Shown piece after piece: positions 1 through 7,737 of a stretch of DNA of 64,000 nt (position 1 is its first letter; the number at the start of each line of letters is the position of its first letter). The position numbers and the translations under genes are program-made. Source of the DNA: Pseudarthrobacter chlorophenolicus A6. Lineage in GTDB: Bacteria; Actinomycetota; Actinomycetes; Actinomycetales; Micrococcaceae. The stretch lies in contig NC_011886.1 of assembly GCF_000022025.1 (NCBI RefSeq), positions 3,761,209 through 3,825,208 on the forward strand. Direction: 5' to 3'. Below the pieces are notes generated by a model, which saw only the letters and a list, made by a program, of their open reading frames with translations, was not told the DNA's origin and searched no databases.

Positions 1-499
1 GGACCCCGCCACCGCGCTGAACCCGCGCATGACCATCCAGGACATCCTCACCGATCCCCTGCAGGTGCACGGCATCGGCAACGCCGCCACCCGCGCCGCC
101 AAAGTCAAGGAACTCCTCGCGCTGGTCGGCCTGCCCGCCTCCGCGGCTGAAGTGACGCCGTCGCAGGTGTCCGGCGGCCAGCGGCAACGTGTTGCCATCG
201 CCCGTGCCCTGGCGCTGGACCCGGACATCATCGTGGCCGACGAACCGACGTCGGCCCTGGACGTCTCGGTCCGCGCGCAGGTTCTGAACCTGCTCTCCGA
301 CCTCAAGGCACGTCTGAACTTGGGGATGGTGTTCATCTCGCACGACATCCAGACCGTCCGCTACGTCTCCGACCGCATCTGCGTCATGTACTTCGGCGAG
401 ATCGTGGAGGAAGGCCCGGCCGCGCAGGTGTTCGACAACCCCGGCAACGACTACACCAAGAAGCTCCTCGGCGCGGCGCCCAGCCTGCTGCACACCTAG
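1..499 (+). CDS. ABC transporter ATP-binding protein, oligopeptide/dipeptide type, C-terminal part (5' end outside window)
   Basis: The reading frame is open from base 2, so the gene begins upstream of the window. The visible part starts at the Q-loop region typical of DppF/OppF ATPases (DPATALNPRMTIQ). It continues with the signature SGGQRQRVAIARALALDP, Walker B IIVADEPTSALD and the H-loop VFISHDIQTVRYVSDR. The end has the DYTKKLL segment usual in peptide/nickel/opine importers. It probably energises import for the following nan-type genes, 44 nt downstream. Peptide-family ABC importers for sialic acid are known (SatABCD type), so sialic acid or another amino sugar is a plausible substrate, but this is inferred from the neighbours only. 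The family is certain, the substrate is not. Confidence 0.9.
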   Translation, partial: DPATALNPRMTIQDILTDPLQVHGIGNAATRAAKVKELLALVGLPASAAEVTPSQVSGGQRQRVAIARALALDPDIIVADEPTSALDVSVRAQVLNLLSDLKARLNLGMVFISHDIQTVRYVSDRICVMYFGEIVEEGPAAQVFDNPGNDYTKKLLGAAPSLLHT

Positions 500-543
500 A
501 CCACCCATCCCCCTTTCACCAACCCAGTTATCGGAGTTTTCCC

Positions 544-1473
544 GTGTCTTCCCAGTTCTCCGGCGTCATCCCGCCGGTCGTCACCCCCCGCCACGCAGAC
601 GGCAGCATCGACACCGCCTCCCTGCAGAACCTCACCCGGCACCTGCTCGACGGCGGCGTGTCCGGGCTGTTCGTCCTCGGCTCCTCCGCCGAGGTGCCCT
701 ACATGACCAACGCTGAGCGCGACCTGGTGGTCAGCACCATCGCCGAAGCCAACTCCGCCGCCGGCGACAAAGCAGTTCCGCTCATCGTCGGGGCCAACGA
801 GCAGACCACCAACCGCGTGATCGAGGAGGCCAAGCGCGTGATCGACCTCGGCGCCGACGCCATCGTGGTCACGTCGATGTACTACGCCATCGGTAACGCT
901 GAAGAGACCGAGACCCACTTCCGCAGCATCCACGCTGCCGTCAGCAAGCCGATCTTCGCCTACGACGTGCCCGTCCGCACCCACTTCAAGCTCCCCACCG
1001 ACCTGCTGGTCCGGCTGGGCCGCGAAGGGGTCATCGCCGGCGTCAAGGACTCCTCCGGAGATGACGTCTCCTTCCGCCAGCTCCTGCTCGCGGCACGGGA
1101 CATCGACAACTTCGACATCTTCACCGGCCACGAAGTAGTGGTGGACGGCGCGCTCCTGGGCGGCGCCCAGGGCGTGGTCCCGGGCCTGGGCAACGTGGAC
1201 CCGCGCGGCTACCGGAACCTGGTGGACGCCGCAGCCGCCAGCGACTGGGCCAAGGCCGCCGCCGAACAGGACCGCCTGGCCGATCTCTTTGAGATCGTCT
1301 ACGCCCCCAACGGCCGCGTCTCCGGCGGCGCCGCGGGTCTGGGCGCGTTCAAGACCGCGCTGCAGGTCATGGGAGTCATCGAATCCAACACCATGAGCGC
1401 ACCCATGCCGGCACTGAACGAGGACGAAACCAAGGCCATCCGCGGCATCCTCGAACGCAACGGCCTGGTCTAG
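544..1473 (+). CDS. nanA: Dihydrodipicolinate synthase / N-acetylneuraminate lyase family protein (NanA-like)
   Basis: This is a 309-aa class I aldolase of the DapA/NanA family, starting at GTG with GGAG seven bases upstream. The Schiff-base lysine lies in GVKDSSGDD (K168), the catalytic tyrosine in AYDVP (Y140), and the pyruvate-carboxylate loop is LGSSAE (residues 45-50). Members cleave or condense pyruvate-containing substrates. The sequence alone does not separate sialic-acid lyase from DHDPS. The neighbours (ROK kinase, NanE epimerase, NagA deacetylase) strongly favour N-acetylneuraminate lyase, which gives ManNAc and pyruvate. A DapA for lysine synthesis would not normally sit here. It is followed by a 142-nt gap containing a large palindrome before the kinase gene. 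Confidence 0.78.
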   Translation: MSSQFSGVIPPVVTPRHADGSIDTASLQNLTRHLLDGGVSGLFVLGSSAEVPYMTNAERDLVVSTIAEANSAAGDKAVPLIVGANEQTTNRVIEEAKRVIDLGADAIVVTSMYYAIGNAEETETHFRSIHAAVSKPIFAYDVPVRTHFKLPTDLLVRLGREGVIAGVKDSSGDDVSFRQLLLAARDIDNFDIFTGHEVVVDGALLGGAQGVVPGLGNVDPRGYRNLVDAAAASDWAKAAAEQDRLADLFEIVYAPNGRVSGGAAGLGAFKTALQVMGVIESNTMSAPMPALNEDETKAIRGILERNGLV

Positions 1474-1478
1474 TTGCT

Positions 1479-1560
1479 GCGGGTGGCGGCGACATTTTCC
1501 GGCTGCTGCGCTCGTTCCTCACGCAACAACGCAGCCTACGAAAATGCCACCACCACCCGC
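1479..1560. repeat. Large imperfect palindrome between nanA and nanK
   Basis: Outer arms 1479-1500 and 1539-1560 pair imperfectly (GCGGGTGG against CCACCCGC at the tips). A second pair of arms lies inside (GGCTGCTGCG near 1501 and CGCAGCC near 1530). The whole could form a cruciform or a strong RNA hairpin. There is no T-tract, so it may be a partial terminator or mRNA stabiliser, or a REP-like element. Confidence 0.55.
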
Positions 1561-1574
1561 CTACTTGGCCGTCC

Positions 1575-1597
1575 GGTGATCGAGCCTGTCGAGATCC
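1575..1597 (+). repeat. Single arm of the GGTTGAGCNTGTCGAAA palindrome family
   Basis: The sequence GGTGATCGAGCCTGTCGAGA matches the left arm of the palindromes at 47749, 48724 and 63274. No partner arm follows. It lies just before the ribosome binding site of the ROK kinase gene and looks like a degenerate half copy. Confidence 0.45.
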
Positions 1598-1615
1598 CCC
1601 GTGAGGAAGAAAACG

Positions 1616-2605
1616 ATGTACGCGATTGGTGTTGACCTTGGCGGGACCAAGACTGCTGCCGGGGTTGTTTCCGGTGACGGGGAGTTGCTGTTTTCGGACA
1701 CCATCCCCACGCTGAGCCGTGACGGTTCCGCCGCGATCCTCGACGCCACCGCCAGCCTTGTTGCCGGGCTGGTCCGCCGGGCGGACGACGCCGGGATCAC
1801 CGTTAAGCGGGTCGGCGTCGGTTCCGCAGGGGTCATCGATGCCGCGCGCGGCGTGGTGGCGTCCGCGACGGACGCCATCGCCGGCTGGGCCGGGACGGCA
1901 CTCACCGCAGGCCTGGCCGCCCGGCTGGACCTGCCGGCGTCGTCCGTCCTTGCCGTGAACGACGTGCACGCGCACGCCCTCGGCGAAGCGTGGACGGGTG
2001 CGGCCGCCGGGACGTCCAGCTCGCTGCTGGTGGCGTTCGGCACCGGTGTTGGCGGGAGCTTCGTCCTGGACGGCGCCCCTGTGCTGGGGCACCGCTACGC
2101 CGGCGGGCATGTGGGGCACTTCGCCTCGCCGTACGCCTGCTTCGACGGCGCCCCGCTCCCCTGCGTCTGCGGCGGTGCCGGGCATGTCGAAGCCATCGCG
2201 TCCGGGCCGGCCATCCGTGAGGCCTACGTCCGCCTGGGCGGCTCAGCCCCCGCTGCGGACACCCGGGCTGTCTTCGGCCTGGCCGGCTCCGGTGATGCGA
2301 TTGCGGCCCGGGCCATAGCCGTTGCTGCTGCCGCTGCCGGGCAGGCCGTTGGCGGCCTGGCCAACATCCTCGACCCCGAGGTGGTGCTGGTATCCGGCGG
2401 GCTGGCCGATGCCGGCGAACGCTGGCGGCAGCCGATGGAGGCCGCACTGCGCGCCGAACTGTTGCCCGCCCTGACCGGCGTTCCCGTGCGTCCCGCCGCG
2501 CTGGGAAATACGGCGGCCATTGTTGGCGCCGCCCGGCTTGTCCTTGAACCCGCCGATGCCGGCTGTGCCGAATTCACTTCAGCCCTGACGTACCGAAGGA
2601 ACTGA
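1616..2605 (+). CDS. nanK: ROK family sugar kinase, probable N-acetylmannosamine kinase
   Basis: The ATG at 1616 is preferred because GAGGAA (1603-1608) sits seven bases upstream. The longer GTG start at 1601 would translate the ribosome binding site itself. The product is about 329 aa. It has the N-terminal ATP phosphate loop GVDLGGTKTA, the catalytic VNDVHAHALGE region, the second ATP motif VAFGTGVGG and the GHVGH segment. The ROK zinc motif normally reads CxCGxxGCxE; here it reads CVCGGAGHVE, so the third cysteine is replaced by histidine. The stop is 2 nt before the NanE start, indicating co-translation. By context it phosphorylates ManNAc from the lyase to ManNAc-6-P. Another N-acetylhexosamine or glucose substrate cannot be excluded. 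Confidence 0.8.
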   Translation: MYAIGVDLGGTKTAAGVVSGDGELLFSDTIPTLSRDGSAAILDATASLVAGLVRRADDAGITVKRVGVGSAGVIDAARGVVASATDAIAGWAGTALTAGLAARLDLPASSVLAVNDVHAHALGEAWTGAAAGTSSSLLVAFGTGVGGSFVLDGAPVLGHRYAGGHVGHFASPYACFDGAPLPCVCGGAGHVEAIASGPAIREAYVRLGGSAPAADTRAVFGLAGSGDAIAARAIAVAAAAAGQAVGGLANILDPEVVLVSGGLADAGERWRQPMEAALRAELLPALTGVPVRPAALGNTAAIVGAARLVLEPADAGCAEFTSALTYRRN

Positions 2606-2607
2606 CC

Positions 2608-3291
2608 ATGCTCTTGTCCCCCGATGCCCTCGAAACCCTGCGCGGGCGGCTGGTCGTGTCCTGCCAGGCGTACCCGGGCGAGCCGATGCGCGATCCGCGG
2701 ACCACCGCGCAGGTGGCGGCGTCGGCCGTGATCGGCGGTGCGGCCGCGGTGCGCGTCCAGGGCCTGGCGGATGTCCAGCACACCCGCGCTGCCGTGGAGG
2801 TTCCGGTGATCGGGTTGTGGAAGGACGGGCACAGCGGCGTCTTCATCACCCCCACGCTCCGGCATGCGCTGGCGGTGGCCAACGCCGGATCGCATGTTGT
2901 GGCCATTGACGGCACCCGCCGTGAACGCCCGGACGGGCTGTCCCTGGCTCAGACGGTGGCGGGGATCCACGCGGATTCGCATGCGCTGGCGATGGCAGAC
3001 TGTGGGTCGTTCCAGGACGCTGCTGCCGCCGTCGAGGCGGGTGCGGACCTGATCGGCACCACGCTTTCCGGCTACAGCGGTGAGCGGCCCAAAACACCGG
3101 GCCCCGACCTGGAGCTGCTGGCGGAAATTGCGGCCGCCGGATTTGGCGTCCCGCTCATTGCCGAAGGACGGATCCACACGCCCGCCCAGGCCCGCCAGGC
3201 GCTCGACGCCGGGGCCTTCGCCGTGGTGGTGGGCACCGCCATCACGCACCCGGCCACCATTACCGGCTGGTTCTCGGACGCCCTGAAGTGA
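2608..3291 (+). CDS. nanE: N-acetylmannosamine-6-phosphate 2-epimerase
   Basis: This 227-aa TIM-barrel protein of the NanE family converts ManNAc-6-P to GlcNAc-6-P. The catalytic lysine is in GLWKDGHSGVFITPT and the catalytic glutamate in LIAEGRIHTP. The phosphate-binding end reads FAVVVGTAITHP. AAGGAA (2596-2601) precedes the ATG by six bases. The gene follows nanK by 2 nt and overlaps the nagA start by four bases (GTGA), so translation of all three is probably coupled. Length and motifs are normal for the family. This gene is the firmest evidence that the operon processes ManNAc-6-P, and therefore sialic acid or ManNAc. Confidence 0.92.
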   Translation: MLLSPDALETLRGRLVVSCQAYPGEPMRDPRTTAQVAASAVIGGAAAVRVQGLADVQHTRAAVEVPVIGLWKDGHSGVFITPTLRHALAVANAGSHVVAIDGTRRERPDGLSLAQTVAGIHADSHALAMADCGSFQDAAAAVEAGADLIGTTLSGYSGERPKTPGPDLELLAEIAAAGFGVPLIAEGRIHTPAQARQALDAGAFAVVVGTAITHPATITGWFSDALK

Positions 3292-4487
3292 CCCCTTCCT
3301 ACCTGCTGACCGGCACCCTCCTGACGGACGGCACCATGGTTGGGGACGCCGCCGTCGCGGTGGTTGATGGGCGGATTGTCTACGCCGGGCCGCTGGCGGG
3401 CATGGACGGTGAAGCCCTGCCCCCGTTGGTTCATCTGGAGCTTCCGCCGGGGTGCATTCTTTTGCCCGGCCTGATTGACCTGCACTGCCACGGGGCGGCC
3501 GGCGGGGACTTTCCCGGCGGAGATCCCGAAGCCGCGCGGACCGCCGTCGAGTTCCTGCACCGCAGTGGCACCACAACGGTATTGGCGAGCCTGGTGACCG
3601 CGCCGCCGGAGGACCTGCTGCGGAGCATGGGTGTTTTGCGGGTACTGGCGGACGAAGGCCTGGTGGCGGGCATCCACGCTGAGGGCCCGTTCCTGTCCCA
3701 GGCGCGCTGCGGCGCCCAGGATCCGCGGTTCCTGCGGGACCCTGATCTTCACTTGCTTGCCAAGCTGTTGGAGGCAGCCGGGGGTCACCTGCGGACCATG
3801 ACCTACGCCCCGGAACTGCCCGGCGCGGAAGGGCTGGTGCGGGAGCTGGCTTCGCACGGAGTCGTGCCATCGCTGGGCCACACGGACGCAGACACACGCA
3901 CGACGGCGGACTCGCTTGCCACGGCGGCGGACCTGGTGGCTGCTGCCGGTGCCGATGGTGCACGGCCCACTGTCACCCACCTCTTCAACGGCATGCCGCC
4001 GCTGCACCACCGCAGCCCCGGCCCTGTGGCCGCGTGCCTGCAGCTGGCCGCCGACGGACGCGTGGCCGTGGAGCTGGTGGCCGATGGCGTCCATCTGGAC
4101 CCGGAGACGGTGCGGATGGTGTTTGCCCTGGTGGGCGCCGCAAACATTTCCCTGGTGACCGATTCCATGGCCGCGACCGGGCTGCCGGACGGCGAGTATG
4201 ACCTCGGACCTGCCGGGGTGGTTGTCCGGAACGGGGAGGCGCGGCTGCGAAGCAACGGCGCCCTGGCCGGCGGCACGGCCACGCTGCTGGACGTGGTGCG
4301 CCGGACTGTCACATCAGGGGTGGACCCGGCCGGCGCCGTCCTGTCCGCCACCGCGGTTCCGGCCGCCGTCCTTGGCCTGGGCCACGAAGTGGGGAGCCTA
4401 CGCGCCGGGCTGCGCGCCGACGTCGTGGTGGTTGACCCTGGATTTCGGCCCGTGGCTGTGCTGCGCGGCGGCGAGGTGCTGCGGTAG
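3288..4487 (+). CDS. nagA: N-acetylglucosamine-6-phosphate deacetylase
   Basis: This 399-aa amidohydrolase-superfamily enzyme turns GlcNAc-6-P into GlcN-6-P and acetate. The metal site is visible: HxH in LIDLHCHGA (H66, H68), glutamate in HAEGPF (E132), and histidines in SLGHTD (H198) and VTHLFN (H231). The catalytic aspartate is in LVTDSMAATG (D292). The GTG start overlaps the nanE stop. It is the last gene of the operon. GlcN-6-P deaminase (nagB) lies separately at 11962-12729. A second nagA is found at 35563-36771, with the same motifs but divergent sequence. Confidence 0.93.
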   Translation: MTPSYLLTGTLLTDGTMVGDAAVAVVDGRIVYAGPLAGMDGEALPPLVHLELPPGCILLPGLIDLHCHGAAGGDFPGGDPEAARTAVEFLHRSGTTTVLASLVTAPPEDLLRSMGVLRVLADEGLVAGIHAEGPFLSQARCGAQDPRFLRDPDLHLLAKLLEAAGGHLRTMTYAPELPGAEGLVRELASHGVVPSLGHTDADTRTTADSLATAADLVAAAGADGARPTVTHLFNGMPPLHHRSPGPVAACLQLAADGRVAVELVADGVHLDPETVRMVFALVGAANISLVTDSMAATGLPDGEYDLGPAGVVVRNGEARLRSNGALAGGTATLLDVVRRTVTSGVDPAGAVLSATAVPAAVLGLGHEVGSLRAGLRADVVVVDPGFRPVAVLRGGEVLR

Positions 4488-4605
4488 GCAGTCAACTGCG
4501 AAGTGTTCTCTCACTTTGTTTCTCCAATTGCTGGACAACCTCGCCGCCGTCTGGTTAGTGTCTTAAGCGTTGCTATCAACGATCTCTGGGGGGAGGCGTT
4601 TTCAA

Positions 4606-5625
4606 GTGCAGTCGCAACACAAGGCTTGGGCGTTTCTCCGCCCGGTTCTTCTCGCAGCAGCAGCCGCCACATCGTGGGTGGCATTGACTGCCGGCGCAGC
4701 ATCCGCAGATCAGGGTTCATCACGCGATCCCCTGCTCGGATCCGTCGGCTCATCCTTGATTTCAGTGACCGGACACGTCACGGACCAGGCCAAGGACGTC
4801 CTGGAACCGGTGAAAGCCGGGCTCGGTGGCGGCTTAGCGAAAGCGCCCGCTACCACAGTTGCCTCGTTAGTCCCCACACCTTCTGTGGCCCCGGTGGTCC
4901 AGGACGTCACCTCCCTGACTGACCAGGCCCTCCAGAGCCTTCCTGTGGTCAACAAAGTGGTGCCGGCCGGCACCGTCCCGGCGGTCCTCGACCCCGTCGC
5001 CAGCACCGCAGACCACGTGGTCGACTCGACGGTTGGCGGCACGGTTGTCCCCGTGACAGAAGCCGTGCTGACGCCACTGGATCCTGTCCTGGCACCCGTC
5101 ACCGGGGTCATCCCGGTACCTCCCGCGGCACCGGCGGAGCCTCCTGCCCTACCCGTTATCCCGGAGCTGATCGACCCCGCTGGCGTCATTGCCGCGCCCG
5201 CCCCGCTTCCCGCGCCGGAGGTGCCTGCCGCTGAGGGTTCAGCGCCGGTCAGCGACTCCGCCCCTGCGGCGGTGCAGCCGGCCGCCAATGGAGGCGATGC
5301 TCCCGCGGCGCCTTCCGCCCATGACTTTTCCCTGGCTGCCGCCGGCCAGCACCACAGCCCGGCTCCCGCAGCCGCTACGGTTGCCGCGGCCTCCGAGGAA
5401 CTTCCGGTTCCCGCACCGGGCCACATTCCGGGCGAACCGCTGGTTGGTACCCCCGCGTCCACCACGGGCGGAGCCGGAACGTCCGGCGGCAACGGCCCGG
5501 CAGGTCCTGCCTGGCTCAGCTCACACAGCTTCCATTTCCCGGCGGCCGGAACAGCCGCCGTCGAGGGCCGGCTACTCACTGCCCCCGCCCCGGTGTCGTT
5601 TGACCCCGGTTCTTCACCTGACTAG
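4606..5625 (+). CDS. Secreted Pro/Ala/Val-rich protein, function unknown
   Basis: The GTG at 4606 is chosen because GGGGGGAGG (4588-4596) precedes it by nine bases and the product then begins with a clean signal peptide. That peptide has a basic start, a hydrophobic core (RPVLLAAAAATSWVALTAG) and a cleavage site after AASA. The mature ~300 residues are rich in Pro, Ala and Val. They contain repeated phrases such as VVPVTE and PLDPVLAPVTG, and no cysteine-rich or catalytic motif. There is no obvious C-terminal anchor, transmembrane segment or LPxTG/LAxTG signal. It lies 92 nt upstream of the chaplin-like wall protein and is similar in composition, so a joint surface role is plausible but unproven. 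Confidence 0.7.
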   Translation: MQSQHKAWAFLRPVLLAAAAATSWVALTAGAASADQGSSRDPLLGSVGSSLISVTGHVTDQAKDVLEPVKAGLGGGLAKAPATTVASLVPTPSVAPVVQDVTSLTDQALQSLPVVNKVVPAGTVPAVLDPVASTADHVVDSTVGGTVVPVTEAVLTPLDPVLAPVTGVIPVPPAAPAEPPALPVIPELIDPAGVIAAPAPLPAPEVPAAEGSAPVSDSAPAAVQPAANGGDAPAAPSAHDFSLAAAGQHHSPAPAAATVAAASEELPVPAPGHIPGEPLVGTPASTTGGAGTSGGNGPAGPAWLSSHSFHFPAAGTAAVEGRLLTAPAPVSFDPGSSPD

Positions 5626-5717
5626 TTGAGGCCCCTGCCCGCAGAGTTCCGCGGCGGGATACGAGCCAATTCCAGGGCTATGCAAACTGCCCAATCAACT
5701 TTTCAGGAGACACTCCC

Positions 5718-7175
5718 ATGATGCATCGCAACATCCGCAGATGCCTGCTCGGCACCGCCGTCGCCGGCGGCCTCTTGGCCTTCGGCGGCGTGGCCGCCAA
5801 CGCAGCAGATAACACCACCTCAGGCACGGACGGGCTGCTGTCCGGCACCCAGGTCCTCGCACCGGTCACCGTTCCGGTCAACCTCGGCGCCACGTCCCTT
5901 GGCCTGCTGGGCGACTCGACGGCGGGCACCGGGAACACAGGTACCGGATCACCCGCTGCAGCCCCGTCCACTGCCCCGGCTGCGTCCACGGGCGGTGACA
6001 ACGGGATCCTCTCCGGAATCCAAGTCATCGCGCCGGTCACCGTTCCCATCACCATCGGGGCCACATCCGTTGGCCTGCTGGGCGACTCGGCGGCCAGCAA
6101 TGAGAACGCCGCACCTGCACCGGCCCCGGCCCCGGCCGCATCCACTGCCCCGGCTGCGTCCACGGGCGGTGACAACGGGATCCTCTCGGGAACCCAGGTC
6201 ATCGCGCCGGTCACCGTTCCCATCACCATCGGGGCCACATCCGTTGGCGCGGTTGGTGACTCGGCTGCGGGCACACAGGGCACCGGAACTGCCCCGGCGC
6301 CCGCTCCGTCACCCGCACCCGCGGCGGCTACCGACGGAACCGACGGCATCGGCTCCGGAACCCAGGTGGTGGCACCCATCACGGCACCCATCAACCTGGG
6401 TGCTACGTCGGTTGGCGCTTTGGGAGATTCAGCGGCCAGCGTCGAAGGCGCAGGAACCAGCAGCAACCCGCCGGCACCCGCAGGCCAGGCCCCCGCGGCC
6501 CCGGTGACCACCGATGGCGTAGACGGAGTCCTGTCCGGGACCCAGGTGGTTGCCCCCATCACGGCACCCATCAATCTCGGTGCCACATCGGCAGGCCTGA
6601 TCGGTGACTCTGCAGCAAGCGTTGAGGGCTCAGGCGCCGGCAACGGGAACACCACGTCCCCGGCCGGCCCTGCCAGCACCAGCGGAACGGGCGGGCTCCT
6701 CTCCGGCACCCAGATTGTTGCCCCGGTGACGCTGCCTATCTCCCTCGGTGCCACGTCTGTGGGGCTGGTCGGTGACTCCACCGCCACCGTTGTGAACCCC
6801 CCAGTGGTGGCCCCTCCTGTGGTGACCCCGCCGGTCGTTACTCCCCCGGTGGTGAACCCTCCCGTCGTCACCCCTCCGGTAGTGACTCCCCCGGTAGTGA
6901 ACCCTCCCGTGGTCACCCCTCCGGTAGTCACTCCCCCAGTGGTGAACCCACCGTCAGTAACCACGCCGGCCGTCACCACGCCGGGCACGGTGCAGGCTCC
7001 GGCCGCCACTACTGAAAACCAGGCCGCCGCCGTCGCCCCCGTCGCCGCTGCCCAGTCCGCGGCTCCCACGGCACTCGCCAATACAGGTGCAAGCACCGGC
7101 CTGTTGCTGGTGGGCCTGGGACTGCTCGCTTTCGGAGGGCTGGTCACCCTGGCTTTGCGCCGGTTCCGGGCTTAG
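5718..7175 (+). CDS. Cell-wall-anchored protein with six chaplin-like repeats and a LAxTG sorting signal
   Basis: The product is 485 aa; ATG follows AGGAGA by seven bases. A signal peptide ends at about VAANA (residue 29). Six tandem repeats follow, at residues about 38-69, 94-126, 152-184, 209-240, 269-300 and 325-357. Each has the pattern SGTQVxAPVTxPxxxGATS and ends GLxGDSxA. This resembles the chaplin (DUF320) pattern SGNxxQxPVxVPVNxCGN, but both chaplin cysteines are absent. Pro/Ala/Ser linkers separate the repeats. A PPVVTPPVVNPP-type stalk (residues 361-411) leads to LANTG (453-457), a hydrophobic stretch and RRFRA. LAxTG is the class E sortase motif of high-GC actinobacteria. It is probably a surface-exposed, possibly amyloid-forming or adhesive protein. 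The chaplin relation is my reading of the pattern, not a search result. Confidence 0.75.
   Translation: MMHRNIRRCLLGTAVAGGLLAFGGVAANAADNTTSGTDGLLSGTQVLAPVTVPVNLGATSLGLLGDSTAGTGNTGTGSPAAAPSTAPAASTGGDNGILSGIQVIAPVTVPITIGATSVGLLGDSAASNENAAPAPAPAPAASTAPAASTGGDNGILSGTQVIAPVTVPITIGATSVGAVGDSAAGTQGTGTAPAPAPSPAPAAATDGTDGIGSGTQVVAPITAPINLGATSVGALGDSAASVEGAGTSSNPPAPAGQAPAAPVTTDGVDGVLSGTQVVAPITAPINLGATSAGLIGDSAASVEGSGAGNGNTTSPAGPASTSGTGGLLSGTQIVAPVTLPISLGATSVGLVGDSTATVVNPPVVAPPVVTPPVVTPPVVNPPVVTPPVVTPPVVNPPVVTPPVVTPPVVNPPSVTTPAVTTPGTVQAPAATTENQAAAVAPVAAAQSAAPTALANTGASTGLLLVGLGLLAFGGLVTLALRRFRA
6798..6948 (+). repeat. In-frame tandem repeat encoding PPVV(T/N/A) units
   Basis: About ten copies of a 15-nt unit encode PPVV plus T, N or A. 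They are arranged in a roughly 45-nt higher-order period (PPVVTPPVVTPPVVN). The tract forms the stalk between the repeat region and the wall anchor of the preceding protein. Such tracts often vary in copy number between strains. Confidence 0.8.
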
Positions 7176-7227
7176 CACCGGTTCCGGGGCTCAAGGCCAT
7201 CGGCCGTCGTCCGCGGATAGCTTGACA

Positions 7228-7255
7228 GGGTGGGCCCGGTTATCCGGGCCCACCC
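7228..7255 (+). terminator. Hairpin terminator after the wall-protein gene
   Basis: A perfect 12-bp stem (GGGTGGGCCCGG with its complement) has a TTAT loop, 53 nt after the stop codon. There is no strong T-run, as is usual in high-GC actinobacteria. Confidence 0.75.
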
Positions 7256-7334
7256 GCAGGCGCCCGACAGCATGAGCGATAGGGTGGACGTTCAGCGGCA
7301 ATAGCCGTTGCAGTTCCATGGGGGGGGAAAAATC

Positions 7335-7676
7335 ATGAACCAGCCGACGGCGAGCGGAATCAATTTCCGGGAAGTCGACCAGAACGGGGAATCCGAGGCC
7401 TACACGGCATCGGCAGAACATGAGTTGGCCGGGCAGAGGGCACGGGGGTTGTTCAACCCCTTCATCGCGGTGTTGTGGCTGTTGGCGGCATTATTGATCG
7501 GGGCCGGAATATCGGCCCTTTCGACAATGATGTTTACCGCAGGGCCCATCAACGGTCCAGGGGCCCTTCCATTCCTCATGATGACGTTCGCTCCCCATAC
7601 CCTGATCATCGGGATTGTGCTGATTCTTTGTCTTCTGTTTTGGCACGCGTGGCAATGGCAGAAACGGCGAAGCTGA
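7335..7676 (+). CDS. Small membrane protein, function unknown
   Basis: The product is about 113 aa from the ATG at 7335. A G-rich run (7321-7327) eight bases upstream is the likely ribosome binding site. The first 40 residues are hydrophilic and acidic. Two transmembrane helices follow (about FIAVLWLLAALLIGAGISAL and HTLIIGIVLILCLLF), then a short basic tail (QKRRS). A TAGGGT element at 7280-7285 could be a -10 box. No family is recognised. The gene converges with the membrane-anchored gene at 7738-8118. Confidence 0.6.
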   Translation: MNQPTASGINFREVDQNGESEAYTASAEHELAGQRARGLFNPFIAVLWLLAALLIGAGISALSTMMFTAGPINGPGALPFLMMTFAPHTLIIGIVLILCLLFWHAWQWQKRRS

Positions 7677-7737
7677 ATTGGGCTAAACCCGTTTGAAACC
7701 AGCCCGGGAGTTCTGCTCCGGTCTTCTGTCCAGGATC

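Noticed and set aside
2224..3963. Open frame of 579 codons on the minus strand across nanK-nanE-nagA
   Set aside because: All three plus-strand genes have conserved catalytic motifs; the minus-strand frame has none.
6798..6948. Regular repeats that might be taken for a CRISPR array
   Set aside because: The units are 15 nt, contiguous without spacers, and code in frame for PPVV; no cas gene is present.
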